Assembly: GCF_044357945.1 (NCBI RefSeq)
Contig: NZ_CP076563.1
Coordinates: 620,001 to 684,000, forward strand
DNA length: 64,000 nucleotides
DNA from: QAND01 sp003150225
Lineage (GTDB): Bacteria; Bacillota; Clostridia; Christensenellales; QAND01
Reading direction: 5' to 3'
Translations under genes and position numbers: made by a program
In this document: piece after piece, positions 8,768 through 17,559 of the stretch
How the letters are laid out: every line of letters starts with the position of its first letter
Position numbering within the stretch: position 1 is the first letter of the stretch
The notes under the pieces: model-generated
Seen by the model: only the letters and a program-made list of their open reading frames with translations
Databases searched by the model: none
Told to the model about the DNA's origin: nothing

Positions 8768-9268
8768 TTACACCTCTCGGGTGATATTTGCACGGTTTAG
8801 AACAGCATTTTGGATGGAAAACATGGGCTCCTCCCCCTCTACGTGGTCATAGCCCAAGAGATGCAGAAGGCCGTGCGCGCACAAAAAGGCCACCTCCCGC
8901 AGGGGCCCATGGCCATAGGCCTGGGCCTGCTCATAGGCGCGTTCCAGGGAAATGATGATGTCCCCCAGCATGATCCTACCAGTTTCGGGATTCCGGTCCC
9001 AGTCCGCCGCCTGGCCAAGATCCCCTTCCCGTCCCGCCGGAAACTCCAGATTGGGAAAGGACAGCACATCGGTGGGCGCGTCCACCCCCCGCTCCTGGCG
9101 GTTCAATGCCCGAATGGGGCCGTCGGATACAAAGCTGACGCTGGCTTCCGCCGCCTCCTCCATCCCCAGCTCCTGGCAAAGGGCTTTCGCCACGGCGTCA
9201 AGGGCGTTTCGCATTTCCCGGGTCAACGTACGTTTCCGCTGGCGGTTGACCACCTCCAACGCGATCAT
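8768..9268 (-). CDS. ybeY: Endoribonuclease YbeY
   Basis: A 166-residue YbeY metalloprotein, acting in 16S rRNA 3'-end maturation and ribosome quality control. The zinc-binding signature HGLLHLLGYDH is present near residue 133, preceded by LGDIIISLERA. The start at 9268 gives MIALEVVNRQ and overlaps the pgpH stop by four bases (ATGA), indicating translational coupling. A much longer open frame upstream is the pgpH coding region in another frame and is not used. Confidence 0.95.
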   Translation of the reverse strand: MIALEVVNRQRKRTLTREMRNALDAVAKALCQELGMEEAAEASVSFVSDGPIRALNRQERGVDAPTDVLSFPNLEFPAGREGDLGQAADWDRNPETGRIMLGDIIISLERAYEQAQAYGHGPLREVAFLCAHGLLHLLGYDHVEGEEPMFSIQNAVLNRANITREV

Positions 9269-11370
9269 GGGCGTTCCCCCTTTCCATCCTCCATCAGCTC
9301 CGATGCCTGGACGTTCGGGTAGGCCACGCGGGTGTGGTAGACCCCCTTCAGCACTCCCAGGAAGGCGTCGGTGATCTCCGCCAGATCCTGGAAGGTCAGG
9401 GGCGCCAGAGAGAGCTGTCCTTCCGAAAGCTTTCCCTTGATGATGCCGTTGATCACCTTCTCCAGATTGGCAGGATTGGACCGGGTGGCAGCCTCCACGC
9501 CATCGGCCAGCATCACCACCGCCTCCTCCTTGGTACGGGGCTTTTTGCCGGTATGGCAATATTTCTTCATGTTGATATCGGGCCCGTAGAGCTCTTTGGC
9601 TTTGTTGGCAAAAAACAGCATTAGGCTATCCCCGTGATGGCTTAAGGCGATGTCCACCATCACCTTGGGCAGCCCATGCTCCCGGAGGATCCGAGCGCCG
9701 TCGTGGGTATGCCGCGCAATGATGGCGCAGCTTTCCTCAGGGGTCAGCTCGTCATGGGGATTGACCCCGCCCAGCTGGTTCTCGGAAAAATAAGCGGGGT
9801 TCATCAGTTTGCCCACATCGTGATAGTACGCTCCCGCCCAGGCGATGAACGGATCGGCCCCCACCGCGTCGGCCGCGGCCTCGGCAAGATTGGCCACCAT
9901 AACGCTATGGTGATAGGTGCCCGGCGCCTCCAAGGACAGGCGCTTTAAAAGGGGCGAGCTGGGATTGCACAGCTCCATCAGCTTCATGGGGGTGATAAGG
10001 CCAAAAAGGCTCTCCCAGATGGGCATGGTGCCAAGGCAGATTACGCCGGAGATGAGGGCGCCGCCCAACGCCCAGCCCATGGCGGTGGCGATCCGCTGGA
10101 AGGAATCCGAGGCCGCGAGGCCCACCACCAGATAGACGCTGGCGCAGGCCAGCCCTCCAAACAGAGCGGCCAGCACCGTCCCAGACCGCATTCGGAACCG
10201 GGCCACGGCGATGGAACTCACAAAGGCGCAAAACAGATTCCCCACAAAGAACGGCAGAAGGATCTGGGTCTCCACCCCCGCTCCATAGCCCAGAGCGGTA
10301 ACCAACGCCCCAAAGAGGGAGCCCAATACAATACCGCTCTTGGGGGAATAGGTCAGCGTTACGGTAAGGGAAACAAGGGCCACCGAAAGAATCCGCATCT
10401 CCGTCCGGCAGACCAGGGCACAGAGAAGCAGGTACACCAGGACGATGACCAGTACAATGAGGTCCTTCCGGTCGGGCCGGACCAGGTCGCGCTCAAAATT
10501 ATAGCCGAAAAACAGATAGATCCCGGCACAGAGAAGCAGGGCAAACAGGATGGAAAGATAGGGGCCGATGTTGATGCTGCCCTCCATCATGCCCAAGCCG
10601 GTCAGCACAAGGATCTGCCGTTCGGTTAGCACGTCCCCCTCCCGGGCGATGGCCTGCCCCTTTTTGTATTCCACAGGGCTCACGGCGTCCTCCGCCGCTT
10701 GAATGGCGGCGTTGGTGGCGGCCTGATCCAGCGTCATATTGGTGCGGACGCACTGGGTCAGGGCAGCGGCAGCCAGATTCCGCTGGGTCTCCCCCAGGGT
10801 ATTATCCCCCTGGACAACCTGGATGGCGGCAGCCAGGGATGCGGTAACATCCTCCTCCTTGAGGCCCTTTTCCATGGCGGCCACCAAAAGGCTCTCGGTC
10901 GCCTGCATGGCTTCGTCAAGGCCCGCGTCGGAAAGCAGCAGCGCCGGGTATAGCAGAGGAGCCTCGATGGGCACGCTGAGGCTCTCCAGTATATTTTTTA
11001 CCTGCTCCTGCGTCAGGACGTTCTCATAGTTCTCAACGGTGATGAACCCCATGGAAAGAGCATAGCTGTTGGCGGTGGATTTGGCCCGTTTCAGCCCCTC
11101 GAAGAAGTTACGGTTCTCGTTTTTGGCCTGCTCCAAGATGGTACTGTCCAGCAGGTAGATGGGCGATACCGAATCCCTGGCCTGCTGCTTCAGCTCGGCG
11201 GTAGCTTCCTCATCCACGGTATCTCGGGGCGCCAGAATGGTCTCGGGGCTGATATCCCCCGCCTTCAGCGCGTAATTCTGGGTGGAGATAGCGGAAAACA
11301 TGATGGCCAAGGCCAACGCCAAAAATGCCACCATTCCCGTCCAAAATCGTTTCTTGTCCCTAGGGCTCAT
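9265..11370 (-). CDS. pgpH: PgpH-type membrane HD phosphodiesterase (c-di-AMP)
   Basis: A 701-residue membrane protein of the 7TMR-HDED family. It has an N-terminal transmembrane helix (about residues 13-32), a large extracytoplasmic region to about residue 270, a block of about seven membrane helices (270-470), then a cytoplasmic HD phosphohydrolase domain. The latter shows TYHHSVMVANLAEAAADAVG, YYHDVGKL and the later HHGDS. Homologues such as Bacillus YqfF/PgpH degrade cyclic di-AMP. The ATG at 11370 is preceded by GGAGGGGG. It is coupled to ybeY, as in Bacillus. A TATAAT at 11444-11449 is a possible promoter element. Confidence 0.92.
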   Translation of the reverse strand: MSPRDKKRFWTGMVAFLALALAIMFSAISTQNYALKAGDISPETILAPRDTVDEEATAELKQQARDSVSPIYLLDSTILEQAKNENRNFFEGLKRAKSTANSYALSMGFITVENYENVLTQEQVKNILESLSVPIEAPLLYPALLLSDAGLDEAMQATESLLVAAMEKGLKEEDVTASLAAAIQVVQGDNTLGETQRNLAAAALTQCVRTNMTLDQAATNAAIQAAEDAVSPVEYKKGQAIAREGDVLTERQILVLTGLGMMEGSINIGPYLSILFALLLCAGIYLFFGYNFERDLVRPDRKDLIVLVIVLVYLLLCALVCRTEMRILSVALVSLTVTLTYSPKSGIVLGSLFGALVTALGYGAGVETQILLPFFVGNLFCAFVSSIAVARFRMRSGTVLAALFGGLACASVYLVVGLAASDSFQRIATAMGWALGGALISGVICLGTMPIWESLFGLITPMKLMELCNPSSPLLKRLSLEAPGTYHHSVMVANLAEAAADAVGADPFIAWAGAYYHDVGKLMNPAYFSENQLGGVNPHDELTPEESCAIIARHTHDGARILREHGLPKVMVDIALSHHGDSLMLFFANKAKELYGPDINMKKYCHTGKKPRTKEEAVVMLADGVEAATRSNPANLEKVINGIIKGKLSEGQLSLAPLTFQDLAEITDAFLGVLKGVYHTRVAYPNVQASELMEDGKGERP

Positions 11371-11545
11371 GTCGCTGCCCCCTCCTATACCTGCAAAGGC
11401 GCCCAAACGAGCGTCCCATATCCATGCACAGAATTTCTATTTTATTATATACCCTTTCCCCCTATTTTGCATTCTGTTTTTCTCGGGGGCCGCGGCGCCG
11501 CGTTTTTGCATCCCATTGGACGCGCTCGCCGGTCTTTGGGTTCCA

Positions 11546-11569
11546 AAAAGCCGCCCTGTGGGGCGGCTT
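11546..11569 (-). terminator. Terminator of the diguanylate cyclase gene
   Basis: AAGCCGCCC pairs with GGGCGGCTT, with a T run on the minus strand, about 20 bases after the stop at 11587. Confidence 0.85.
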
Positions 11570-11586
11570 GCTTCTGCCGGGTACCG

Positions 11587-14088
11587 CTATACGATCTCGA
11601 ATCCATCCCGTCCTTTGTTTTTCACGGTATACATCGCTTGATCCGCCCGGCGGTATAGCGCGTCGAAATCCCGTTCCTCCCCCACCATCGCCACGCCGAT
11701 GCTGAAGGATATGGGCCATTTGGAGATCAGGTCGCGCATCCGCTCCCGAATCCGAATACAGCGCTCCCGAACCATCTCCCTATCCTGGACTCCCCGCAAA
11801 AAGACCAGGAACTCATCCCCGCCCAAGCGGCCCACGATGTCCTCATGGCGCACTTGGGACTGCAGGACCTCTCCCAGCTCCATCAGCACCCGATCCCCCA
11901 CGTAATGGCCATGCTGGTCGTTGATGCTCTTGAAATCATCCACATCCAGGATAAACAGTGCGCCGCCCTGGAACTCCGGATCCGCCAGGGCTTCCCGGAC
12001 GGCCTGGCGGCAGGCTCCGGCATTGAGCACCTGAGTAAGGCCGTCCCGCTGGGCCTGTTCCTTCCACATCTCCTGGGCTTCCCGCTCGCTGCTGATATCC
12101 ATGGCCTTGCCTAGGGCGTATACGGCATTGCCACCCTCATCCCGTATGATGTTGGCCACCACCCGGAGCCAGCGGAAATCATCTTCTCCCAGCCGAACCT
12201 GGATATCAATGGGCGTGCCGCCCCCTTGCTCCAATCGCTCCAAGAGGTCGGAAAGGGAAAGCGTTCCAAGGTCCATCCGATCCTTCACCCGGCGGGAAAA
12301 CCCCTCCAATGTGGAGGATACCCCAAAGAATTGGCCGCCCTTGTCCGACATGGTAAAACGGTCACGCGGAATATCGTATTCAAAGAGGATCTCGTTGGAT
12401 AGGGCACTGAGCTGCTTATACCGCTGGTTGGCCAGGGAGATCTCCCGGTTAACCCGAGACCGGCGGCGTAGGTACTGCAACAGCAGCAAAATGATAACGC
12501 CGCAAACGGCGAGCACCCCCACCATAACCGCCTGCCAGTTGGATGCCAGAAAGACCTCCAGGGTAACGGGGCCGCTCTGAAGTCCGCTGTTTTGATAGAT
12601 GATCGCCTGAAGCTCCCCCTGGGATACCCCTCGCTGGGCTTTATTGAGGATGGAGAGCAGCTCCGGGCTTGCGGAGCGTACCACCCCCACGCAAAACTCC
12701 TGCAATATGGCAGCCTGGGGGATTAGGTTAAGGTTGGAGTAGTACCGCTGATTGGTGATGGCCTGCACGGTGTACACGTCCCCAAAGAAGTAATCAGCCT
12801 CTCCCACGCTGTTGACGGCTTCCAGGCATTCCTCAACGCTGGGATATAAGCGTATGGGGCTGTTGTATACGTTTAAGAAGTCATAGCCCTGGGGCAAAGC
12901 GATGATTCGCTCCGAAAGGCCATCGGCCTTCACGCTCTTGTTGACCGCTAAAACCACCTGGGCGGAGATTACGGGCTGGCTCAAGGATACGCCATAGGAG
13001 CCGGCCAGATCATAGTCATGGTAAAACCCCGCCACCAGGTCCACCTGCTTCTCTTCGATGGCGTCCCGGAGCGCTCTGTGATCCTCCATATAGACAAATT
13101 CAAAGGTGAGGCCGATCTTCTCCCCCACCAGGCGGAGATAATCGGGCAGGATGCCCAGAGCCTCTCCCTTAACGCTGTCATAGCGCTGAAGGGGAGATTG
13201 AAAGGGCCAAAGAGCCACGCGCAGGGTGGGATGCGCCTTTACATAGTCCGCCTCATCCCGGCTCAAATGGATTTCATCTCTTTCAGCGTTGAAGTATTTG
13301 GCGTACAGAGAGGCTGCAAAATGGGGATTGCTCTCCTGAATATTCAAGATGGCTGCGTCCAGCTGGCCGGCCAGGTCGGTGCGGCCCTTGGTACAGGCAA
13401 AATAGTAGGGGCTGGGCGCAAACCGAGCCACAGCCCGCATGTCCACAGGCATGCTGATATCCTTGGTCAAAAAGACGTCGGCCTTTCCCTCCCGGACGGC
13501 GTTTGCGCTTTCCTCCATGGGCCCGCATTCCACATATTCCAGTGAAAGGCTCTGGGTATCGGCAAAGGTTTCCAGCTCCTGGCGGCGCATCACGCTGCCC
13601 CGATACAGGGCAACCCGCAGATTAGGGTAATGCCGGTAGCTGACTTCGTTGATCTCAGCATTCTCCTCCAAGGCGCTCAGCACGGTATAGGAGCTGCCAT
13701 AGCTGTTGACGGGGTATTCATAGCGTTGGGCCAGCTGGTCGCTGTACACCATACCCCCGATAAGATCGGCGTCTCCCCGCGCCACCAATTCGCATGCCGT
13801 GGTCAAATCTTGGTTGATGTCCCCGGTATTGATGACGATGAACTCATATTCCCATCCGGTATACTGGGAAATTTCCTGGAGAAATTCATAGCTGTACCCA
13901 GAAAATCCCCCTTTTTCATCGTATTGGGTCAGGCCCCATTGTACGGGGTAAGCCACCCGGATCACCTGTCTCTCCCCGTCCTGCTCCTGGGCCTGTGCAA
14001 CACAGAAAAAAGGCAAGGATCCCAAAGCCATTGCCAAATAAAACGCCATCCGGCGGAAGATTCCAATGCGGTCAAATCGTCTTTTCAT
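11587..14088 (-). CDS. Solute-binding-domain diguanylate cyclase (SBP-SBP-TM-PAS-GGDEF)
   Basis: An 833-residue membrane sensor. A signal-anchor near residues 13-33 is followed by two tandem periplasmic solute-binding-protein family 3 domains (about 40-270 and 280-510). Next come one transmembrane helix (WQAVMVGVLAVCGVIILLLL, about 528-547), a PAS-like domain and a C-terminal GGDEF domain. The active-site motif GGDEF is intact near residue 757, and an RxxD inhibitory site (RHED) sits five residues before it. It should make cyclic di-GMP in response to an external amino-acid-like ligand. The ATG has TGGAG 5 bases upstream. It is inserted between phoH and pgpH, an unusual position. Ligand unknown. 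Confidence 0.93.
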   Translation of the reverse strand: MKRRFDRIGIFRRMAFYLAMALGSLPFFCVAQAQEQDGERQVIRVAYPVQWGLTQYDEKGGFSGYSYEFLQEISQYTGWEYEFIVINTGDINQDLTTACELVARGDADLIGGMVYSDQLAQRYEYPVNSYGSSYTVLSALEENAEINEVSYRHYPNLRVALYRGSVMRRQELETFADTQSLSLEYVECGPMEESANAVREGKADVFLTKDISMPVDMRAVARFAPSPYYFACTKGRTDLAGQLDAAILNIQESNPHFAASLYAKYFNAERDEIHLSRDEADYVKAHPTLRVALWPFQSPLQRYDSVKGEALGILPDYLRLVGEKIGLTFEFVYMEDHRALRDAIEEKQVDLVAGFYHDYDLAGSYGVSLSQPVISAQVVLAVNKSVKADGLSERIIALPQGYDFLNVYNSPIRLYPSVEECLEAVNSVGEADYFFGDVYTVQAITNQRYYSNLNLIPQAAILQEFCVGVVRSASPELLSILNKAQRGVSQGELQAIIYQNSGLQSGPVTLEVFLASNWQAVMVGVLAVCGVIILLLLQYLRRRSRVNREISLANQRYKQLSALSNEILFEYDIPRDRFTMSDKGGQFFGVSSTLEGFSRRVKDRMDLGTLSLSDLLERLEQGGGTPIDIQVRLGEDDFRWLRVVANIIRDEGGNAVYALGKAMDISSEREAQEMWKEQAQRDGLTQVLNAGACRQAVREALADPEFQGGALFILDVDDFKSINDQHGHYVGDRVLMELGEVLQSQVRHEDIVGRLGGDEFLVFLRGVQDREMVRERCIRIRERMRDLISKWPISFSIGVAMVGEERDFDALYRRADQAMYTVKNKGRDGFEIV

Positions 14089-14124
14089 CCAAACTCCATC
14101 TGCGTATAGCGGTGAGTTAGCCTC

Positions 14125-14153
14125 AGTATACGCTCCTCTTATGGGAAAGGCAA
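14125..14153 (-). promoter_or_regulatory. Probable promoter of the diguanylate cyclase gene
   Basis: On the minus strand, TTGCCT, a 17-base spacer and TATACT; transcription would start near 14118, about 30 bases before the ATG. Confidence 0.6.
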
Positions 14154-14237
14154 ATGAATACAGCGCTCTCCTCCAATTGTTTTCCAGGTCAAAGCCGCCC
14201 TATTCTCGCGAAAAATCATCCAATGCCGGGAATGCCG

Positions 14238-14266
14238 TTGAAACTTCCCCCGTGGGATACTATAAT
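14238..14266 (+). promoter_or_regulatory. Sigma-A promoter of phoH
   Basis: TTGAAA at 14238-14243, a 17-base spacer and TATAAT at 14261-14266. Transcription would begin near 14273, leaving a leader of about 30 bases to the TTG start at 14303. Confidence 0.88.
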
Positions 14267-14302
14267 GAAAAAGCCTTTATTATCGTTATAAGGAGTATCT
14301 AT

Positions 14303-15316
14303 TTGGAAACCGAACACGTAGAATTCGAATCCCTGGATCAAGTGATGGACACCGTCGGCCCAAACGACTGCCACCTGAAGGCCATCGAAAAGGCCTTTGG
14401 GGTCGCCTGCCATATCAGCGCCACCGGCGTCACCGTGTCGGGGAACGATCCCGCCGCGGTTCGCAGCGCCGGGTCCGCCTTCCGCATTCTACAAAAAATG
14501 CGGCGCACCACCCCCGTGCTAACCTCCATGATGGTGGACCAAGCCATGGAGCTCGCTACCGGTGAGGGCGGTGTGGATGCCGATCAGGCGGTGGAGGCCA
14601 TGACGGACGTGGTGGCCGTCACCTACCGGGGAAAGCCCGTAAAATGCAAAACCATCGGCCAGAAAAACTATATCAAAGCCATCCGGGACAATACCGTCAC
14701 CATCTGCATCGGCCCGGCGGGTACCGGCAAGACCTATCTCGCTATGGCCATGGCGGTAAACGCCTTAAAGCGTAAGGAGATTTCCCGGATCATCCTGACC
14801 CGCCCGGCGGTGGAGGCCGGTGAGCGGCTTGGCTTTCTGCCTGGCGACCTTCAGCAGAAGGTGGATCCCTATTTGCGCCCCCTCTACGACGCCCTTTACG
14901 ACTTCCTGGGCCAGGAGCAGGCGCACCGTTATCTGGAAACCGGGGTCATCGAGGTGGCGCCCTTGGCCTACATGCGGGGCCGCACCCTAAGTGATTGCCT
15001 GGTGATCCTGGATGAAGGGCAAAACGCCACCCTGGAAACCCTTAAAATGGTCCTCACCCGCTTTGGAGAGGGCGCCAAGGTGGTGGTCAACGGCGACGTC
15101 ACCCAGATCGACCTGGGCCAGGAGCGGACCAGCGGCCTGCGCCAGTGCGCCGAACTGTTAAAAGGCATTGAAAGCATCGCGGTGGTACGGCTCACTAACC
15201 GGGATGTCGTCCGTCATAAGCTGGTAAAGGAGATCATCAAGGCCTTTGAAAAATATGAGGAGAAGGAGTCCAAGTCTCCGCGGCCCCAGAGCCGCCCTCC
15301 CCGCAAACGGAGCTGA
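14303..15316 (+). CDS. phoH: PhoH-family ATPase
   Basis: A 337-residue PhoH-like protein starting at TTG (14303), with AAGGAG 7 bases upstream. An ATG much further up lies before the promoter and cannot be used. An N-terminal KH-like region is followed by the P-loop ATPase: Walker A GPAGTGKTYLAMAMA (about residue 142) and Walker B LVILDEGQNAT. PhoH-type ATPases are linked to RNA metabolism alongside YbeY, but their exact reaction is uncertain. In Bacillus and most Clostridia this gene sits in line between yqfD and pgpH. Here it is at that place but on the opposite strand, with its own promoter. A basic, proline-rich tail ends the protein. Confidence 0.95.
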   Translation: METEHVEFESLDQVMDTVGPNDCHLKAIEKAFGVACHISATGVTVSGNDPAAVRSAGSAFRILQKMRRTTPVLTSMMVDQAMELATGEGGVDADQAVEAMTDVVAVTYRGKPVKCKTIGQKNYIKAIRDNTVTICIGPAGTGKTYLAMAMAVNALKRKEISRIILTRPAVEAGERLGFLPGDLQQKVDPYLRPLYDALYDFLGQEQAHRYLETGVIEVAPLAYMRGRTLSDCLVILDEGQNATLETLKMVLTRFGEGAKVVVNGDVTQIDLGQERTSGLRQCAELLKGIESIAVVRLTNRDVVRHKLVKEIIKAFEKYEEKESKSPRPQSRPPRKRS

Positions 15317-15347
15317 TCCCTCCTTCCCAGCGATGTTTCTTTAAAAC

Positions 15348-15376
15348 AAAAACCCGCGTATCGCGCGGGTTTTTTG
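15348..15376. terminator. Bidirectional terminator between phoH and yqfD
   Basis: AAAACCCGCG pairs with CGCGGGTTTT around a 5-base loop. T runs are present on both strands. It serves convergent phoH and yqfD. Confidence 0.92.
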
Positions 15377-16546
15377 CTACTCATAATAGACCGGCGTACC
15401 CAGGGTTACCGCCGCTTCGATGTAGACGGTCACCTCCACCTGGCTCCCCTTGACGGCGCTGCGGACCAAGGTATCCCGCACCACCGCATGGGTGGGCACC
15501 TGCCGAAGGGCCAGCTCCTCTGCCGACGCTTTTGCCTCCGCCTCAGCGGCGGTGAAATCCCCCTGCTCCGTCACCACCGTCACCTCCCGGTACCGCTTGG
15601 TGATAACCTGAGCCGGGAAAAAACTGCCCACCACCGGGGTCCGGGATACCTCCTCCACGGTGTACTCCTCATACGGGGGCGGCTCCTCGGTAAGATCCAC
15701 CTCCCAGCCGCCCAGCTCCATGGTGCGGACGGTATATTCATTGCCGGTGGGCTCGGTGCGAACCGCTTCCAAAGAGGCGGTAGCGCTGGCGCTGTACCAA
15801 ACCCGGCCCAGTATCTTGCCTCTAGCCGAGACATACCGAGGTTCCTCCTCTTCGTTGCGGAAGAAGGACCCCTCGATAAGCACCTGCCCCTCCTTGACCA
15901 CATCCCCTGCCTTTACCTTGGGCGTGCCTTCATAAGCGGCGATCTCCAGGATCACCGCAGGGCGGTCGGCTACGATGTCGCAGTGGCGGGTAGCGTCCAC
16001 AAAGGGTTCAGGCTCCACCGCCAGATATAGCTCCCCCTTCAAGGTCACCCCCTGGCGCTTTAGGATCAAATAGGCCAGGGAGGGGTTATCCAGCATCAGC
16101 CGGTTGTTGATGGCATCCAGGTCCAAGGACCTCCAGAGGGTTCCCCGTTCCACCCCCATGGAGGCCAACTGTTCCAAAACCTGTCCTCGGAAGGGCTCCG
16201 CCCCCGAAAGATCCACAAACCAAACAAACTGGGACAATACATAGGCGGCGACCAAGAGTAGCGCGGCGCCCAGCACCATGCCCCGGCGGGACGCCACCCG
16301 CAGCAGGAGGGGAACCACACCCCGGTACCCCAGGTCCTCCACCTCCACCCTGCTTTCCTCCGCCCACATAAGGAGTTTTTTCATGTGGCTCTGGGGAATG
16401 CGGCATCGGACGGACATGCTGCCCTGGCGTTCCAGGTCATAGAGGCGGATACCTCGGTTTCGGCATCCATTGAGAAAGGCCAGAATCCGGGTGCCCTTCA
16501 GCCGCACCCGGTGATAACCCACAACATACCGCCAAATTCTATTCAT
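15377..16546 (-). CDS. yqfD: Sporulation protein YqfD
   Basis: A 389-residue YqfD-family protein. In Bacillus its gene is expressed in the mother cell under sigma-E. Residues 1-85 are basic and soluble. One transmembrane helix (about 88-110, GMVLGAALLLVAAYVLSQFVWF) leads into an extracellular portion rich in beta strands. The start at 16546 (MNRIWRYVVGYHRV) overlaps the end of yqfC by 8 bases, so the two are translationally coupled. Recognised from gene order and overall layout; molecular role is not established. Confidence 0.9.
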   Translation of the reverse strand: MNRIWRYVVGYHRVRLKGTRILAFLNGCRNRGIRLYDLERQGSMSVRCRIPQSHMKKLLMWAEESRVEVEDLGYRGVVPLLLRVASRRGMVLGAALLLVAAYVLSQFVWFVDLSGAEPFRGQVLEQLASMGVERGTLWRSLDLDAINNRLMLDNPSLAYLILKRQGVTLKGELYLAVEPEPFVDATRHCDIVADRPAVILEIAAYEGTPKVKAGDVVKEGQVLIEGSFFRNEEEEPRYVSARGKILGRVWYSASATASLEAVRTEPTGNEYTVRTMELGGWEVDLTEEPPPYEEYTVEEVSRTPVVGSFFPAQVITKRYREVTVVTEQGDFTAAEAEAKASAEELALRQVPTHAVVRDTLVRSAVKGSQVEVTVYIEAAVTLGTPVYYE

Positions 16547-16832
16547 GGGCGCCGCCTCCGCCCAACAGCTCCATCCGATGGACCCGCCCCCCAACAACCA
16601 CGGTGCCGCCGTCCAGTTCCATCAGGGCCAGAGAGGTGCCGGAGAGCACCAATTCCCCCTCTTGAACCCGCAGCCGTACGCAGTCGTCCGCGTAATCCAA
16701 AATGCCCCCGTGATTTTCCACGATGGTCCTATCATCCCCGTACATCACCAACCGGAACTGCCCCGTCAGGGTATCCAGCGGCAGGTTCAGGCCGGCAGCG
16801 ATTCGCTTGGCGGTCTGTGCAATCTTTTTCAC
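16539..16832 (-). CDS. yqfC: Sporulation protein YqfC (YabP/YqfC family)
   Basis: A 97-residue member of the YabP/YqfC family. The family pattern appears as LPLDTLTGQFRLVMYGD, VENHGGILDY and VRLRVQEGELVLSG. The GTG at 16832 is chosen because GAGGTGG lies 5 bases upstream; another GTG three codons earlier sits inside that ribosome site. It is the first gene of yqfC-yqfD. A sequence resembling a sigma-E -10 (CATAATGT) lies just upstream, consistent with mother-cell expression but weak evidence alone. Confidence 0.88.
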   Translation of the reverse strand: MKKIAQTAKRIAAGLNLPLDTLTGQFRLVMYGDDRTIVENHGGILDYADDCVRLRVQEGELVLSGTSLALMELDGGTVVVGGRVHRMELLGGGGAHE

Positions 16833-16851
16833 CCCATCCACCTCATGTATT

Positions 16852-16880
16852 ACATTATGAGGCCCCCTCTACAAATAGAA
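16852..16880 (-). promoter_or_regulatory. Possible sigma-E-type promoter of yqfC
   Basis: CATAATGT at 16852-16859 on the minus strand fits the sigma-E -10 consensus CATAnnnT. A TATTT-containing sequence about 13 bases upstream is a poor -35. The call is mainly contextual: the genes are sporulation genes and a terminator separates them from rpsU. Confidence 0.3.
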
Positions 16881-16896
16881 TCCCAGAAACGCTCAT

Positions 16897-16922
16897 AAAA
16901 AAAGCTCCCCATAGGGGAGCCT
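16897..16922 (-). terminator. rpsU terminator
   Basis: GGCTCCCC pairs with GGGGAGC around a 3-base loop and is followed by seven T residues on the minus strand, just after the rpsU stop. Confidence 0.92.
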
Positions 16923-16927
16923 TCCTT

Positions 16928-17101
16928 TTAATACTTTCTCTTTCTAGCCGCCTCAGCTTTTTTCTTTCTCTTCACACTGGGCTTCTCGTAATGTTCCCGT
17001 CTGCGCACCTCGGCCATGGTCCCAGACCGTGCGCACTTCCGCTTAAACCTCTTAAGAGCACTCTCGAGGGATTCGCCTTCTCCAACATGTACTTCAGACA
17101 T
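16928..17101 (-). CDS. rpsU: 30S ribosomal protein S21
   Basis: A 57-residue S21, a small very basic ribosomal protein. It begins MSEVHVGEGESLESALKRFK and ends in a run of Arg and Lys. The length matches the Firmicutes protein. A strong ribosome site (GGAGGGAGGG) and a perfect consensus promoter at 17148-17176 fit high expression. Its place between mtaB-HIT and yqfC matches Bacillus order, though yqeY is absent here. Confidence 0.97.
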   Translation of the reverse strand: MSEVHVGEGESLESALKRFKRKCARSGTMAEVRRREHYEKPSVKRKKKAEAARKRKY

Positions 17102-17147
17102 CGATTTTTCCCTCCCTCCGTTGCCACTCTATCGTTAACATACAAGC

Positions 17148-17176
17148 ATTATATCCAATCCATTGTTCCATGTCAA
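17148..17176 (-). promoter_or_regulatory. Consensus sigma-A promoter of rpsU
   Basis: TTGACA, exactly 17 bases, TATAAT on the minus strand. Transcription would start about 40 bases before the rpsU ATG. Confidence 0.92.
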
Positions 17177-17203
17177 CCAGGGAACGATGCATTTATACCG
17201 TCA

Positions 17204-17536
17204 TCAACCGGGAGGCCACGCCAGCTTCCGCTTTCCCAGCAGATGGATGTGAAGATGCCCCACCGTCTGGCCGCCGTCCTCTCCGGTATTGACGACGCAC
17301 CGAAAGCCCTTTTCCAGCTCCAGCAGCGCCGCCACCTTCTGCACCGCGCGGAACAGCGCTTCAGCCTCCTCAGGACTAGCGGGGTCTAGTATGCTCCCCA
17401 GATGGCGCTTGGGTATCACCAGCACATGGACGGGGGCCTTTGGATCCAGGTCGTAGAACGCCAGGGTCCGGTCATCCTCATACACCTTGCGGCTGGGGAT
17501 TTCCCCCGCCACGATCTTACAGAATACGCAATCCAT
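17204..17536 (-). CDS. HIT-family nucleotide hydrolase
   Basis: A 110-residue HIT protein of the Hint branch, whose members hydrolyse purine nucleoside phosphoramidates and related AMP conjugates. It starts MDCVFCKIVAGEIPSRKVYE, with the usual cysteine pair. The catalytic histidine triad GHLHIHLLG lies near residue 97. The start at 17536 is chosen for its match to family N-termini. It is the last gene of the prmA-rsmE-mtaB run, 23 bases after the mtaB stop. Confidence 0.94.
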   Translation of the reverse strand: MDCVFCKIVAGEIPSRKVYEDDRTLAFYDLDPKAPVHVLVIPKRHLGSILDPASPEEAEALFRAVQKVAALLELEKGFRCVVNTGEDGGQTVGHLHIHLLGKRKLAWPPG

Positions 17537-17559
17537 GGTTTTCCTCCTTTTCCATTGTC

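Noticed and set aside
14066..14302. Extended N-terminus for PhoH from an ATG
   Set aside because: This region contains the promoter (TTGAAA-17-TATAAT); the TTG at 14303 has an ideal ribosome site.
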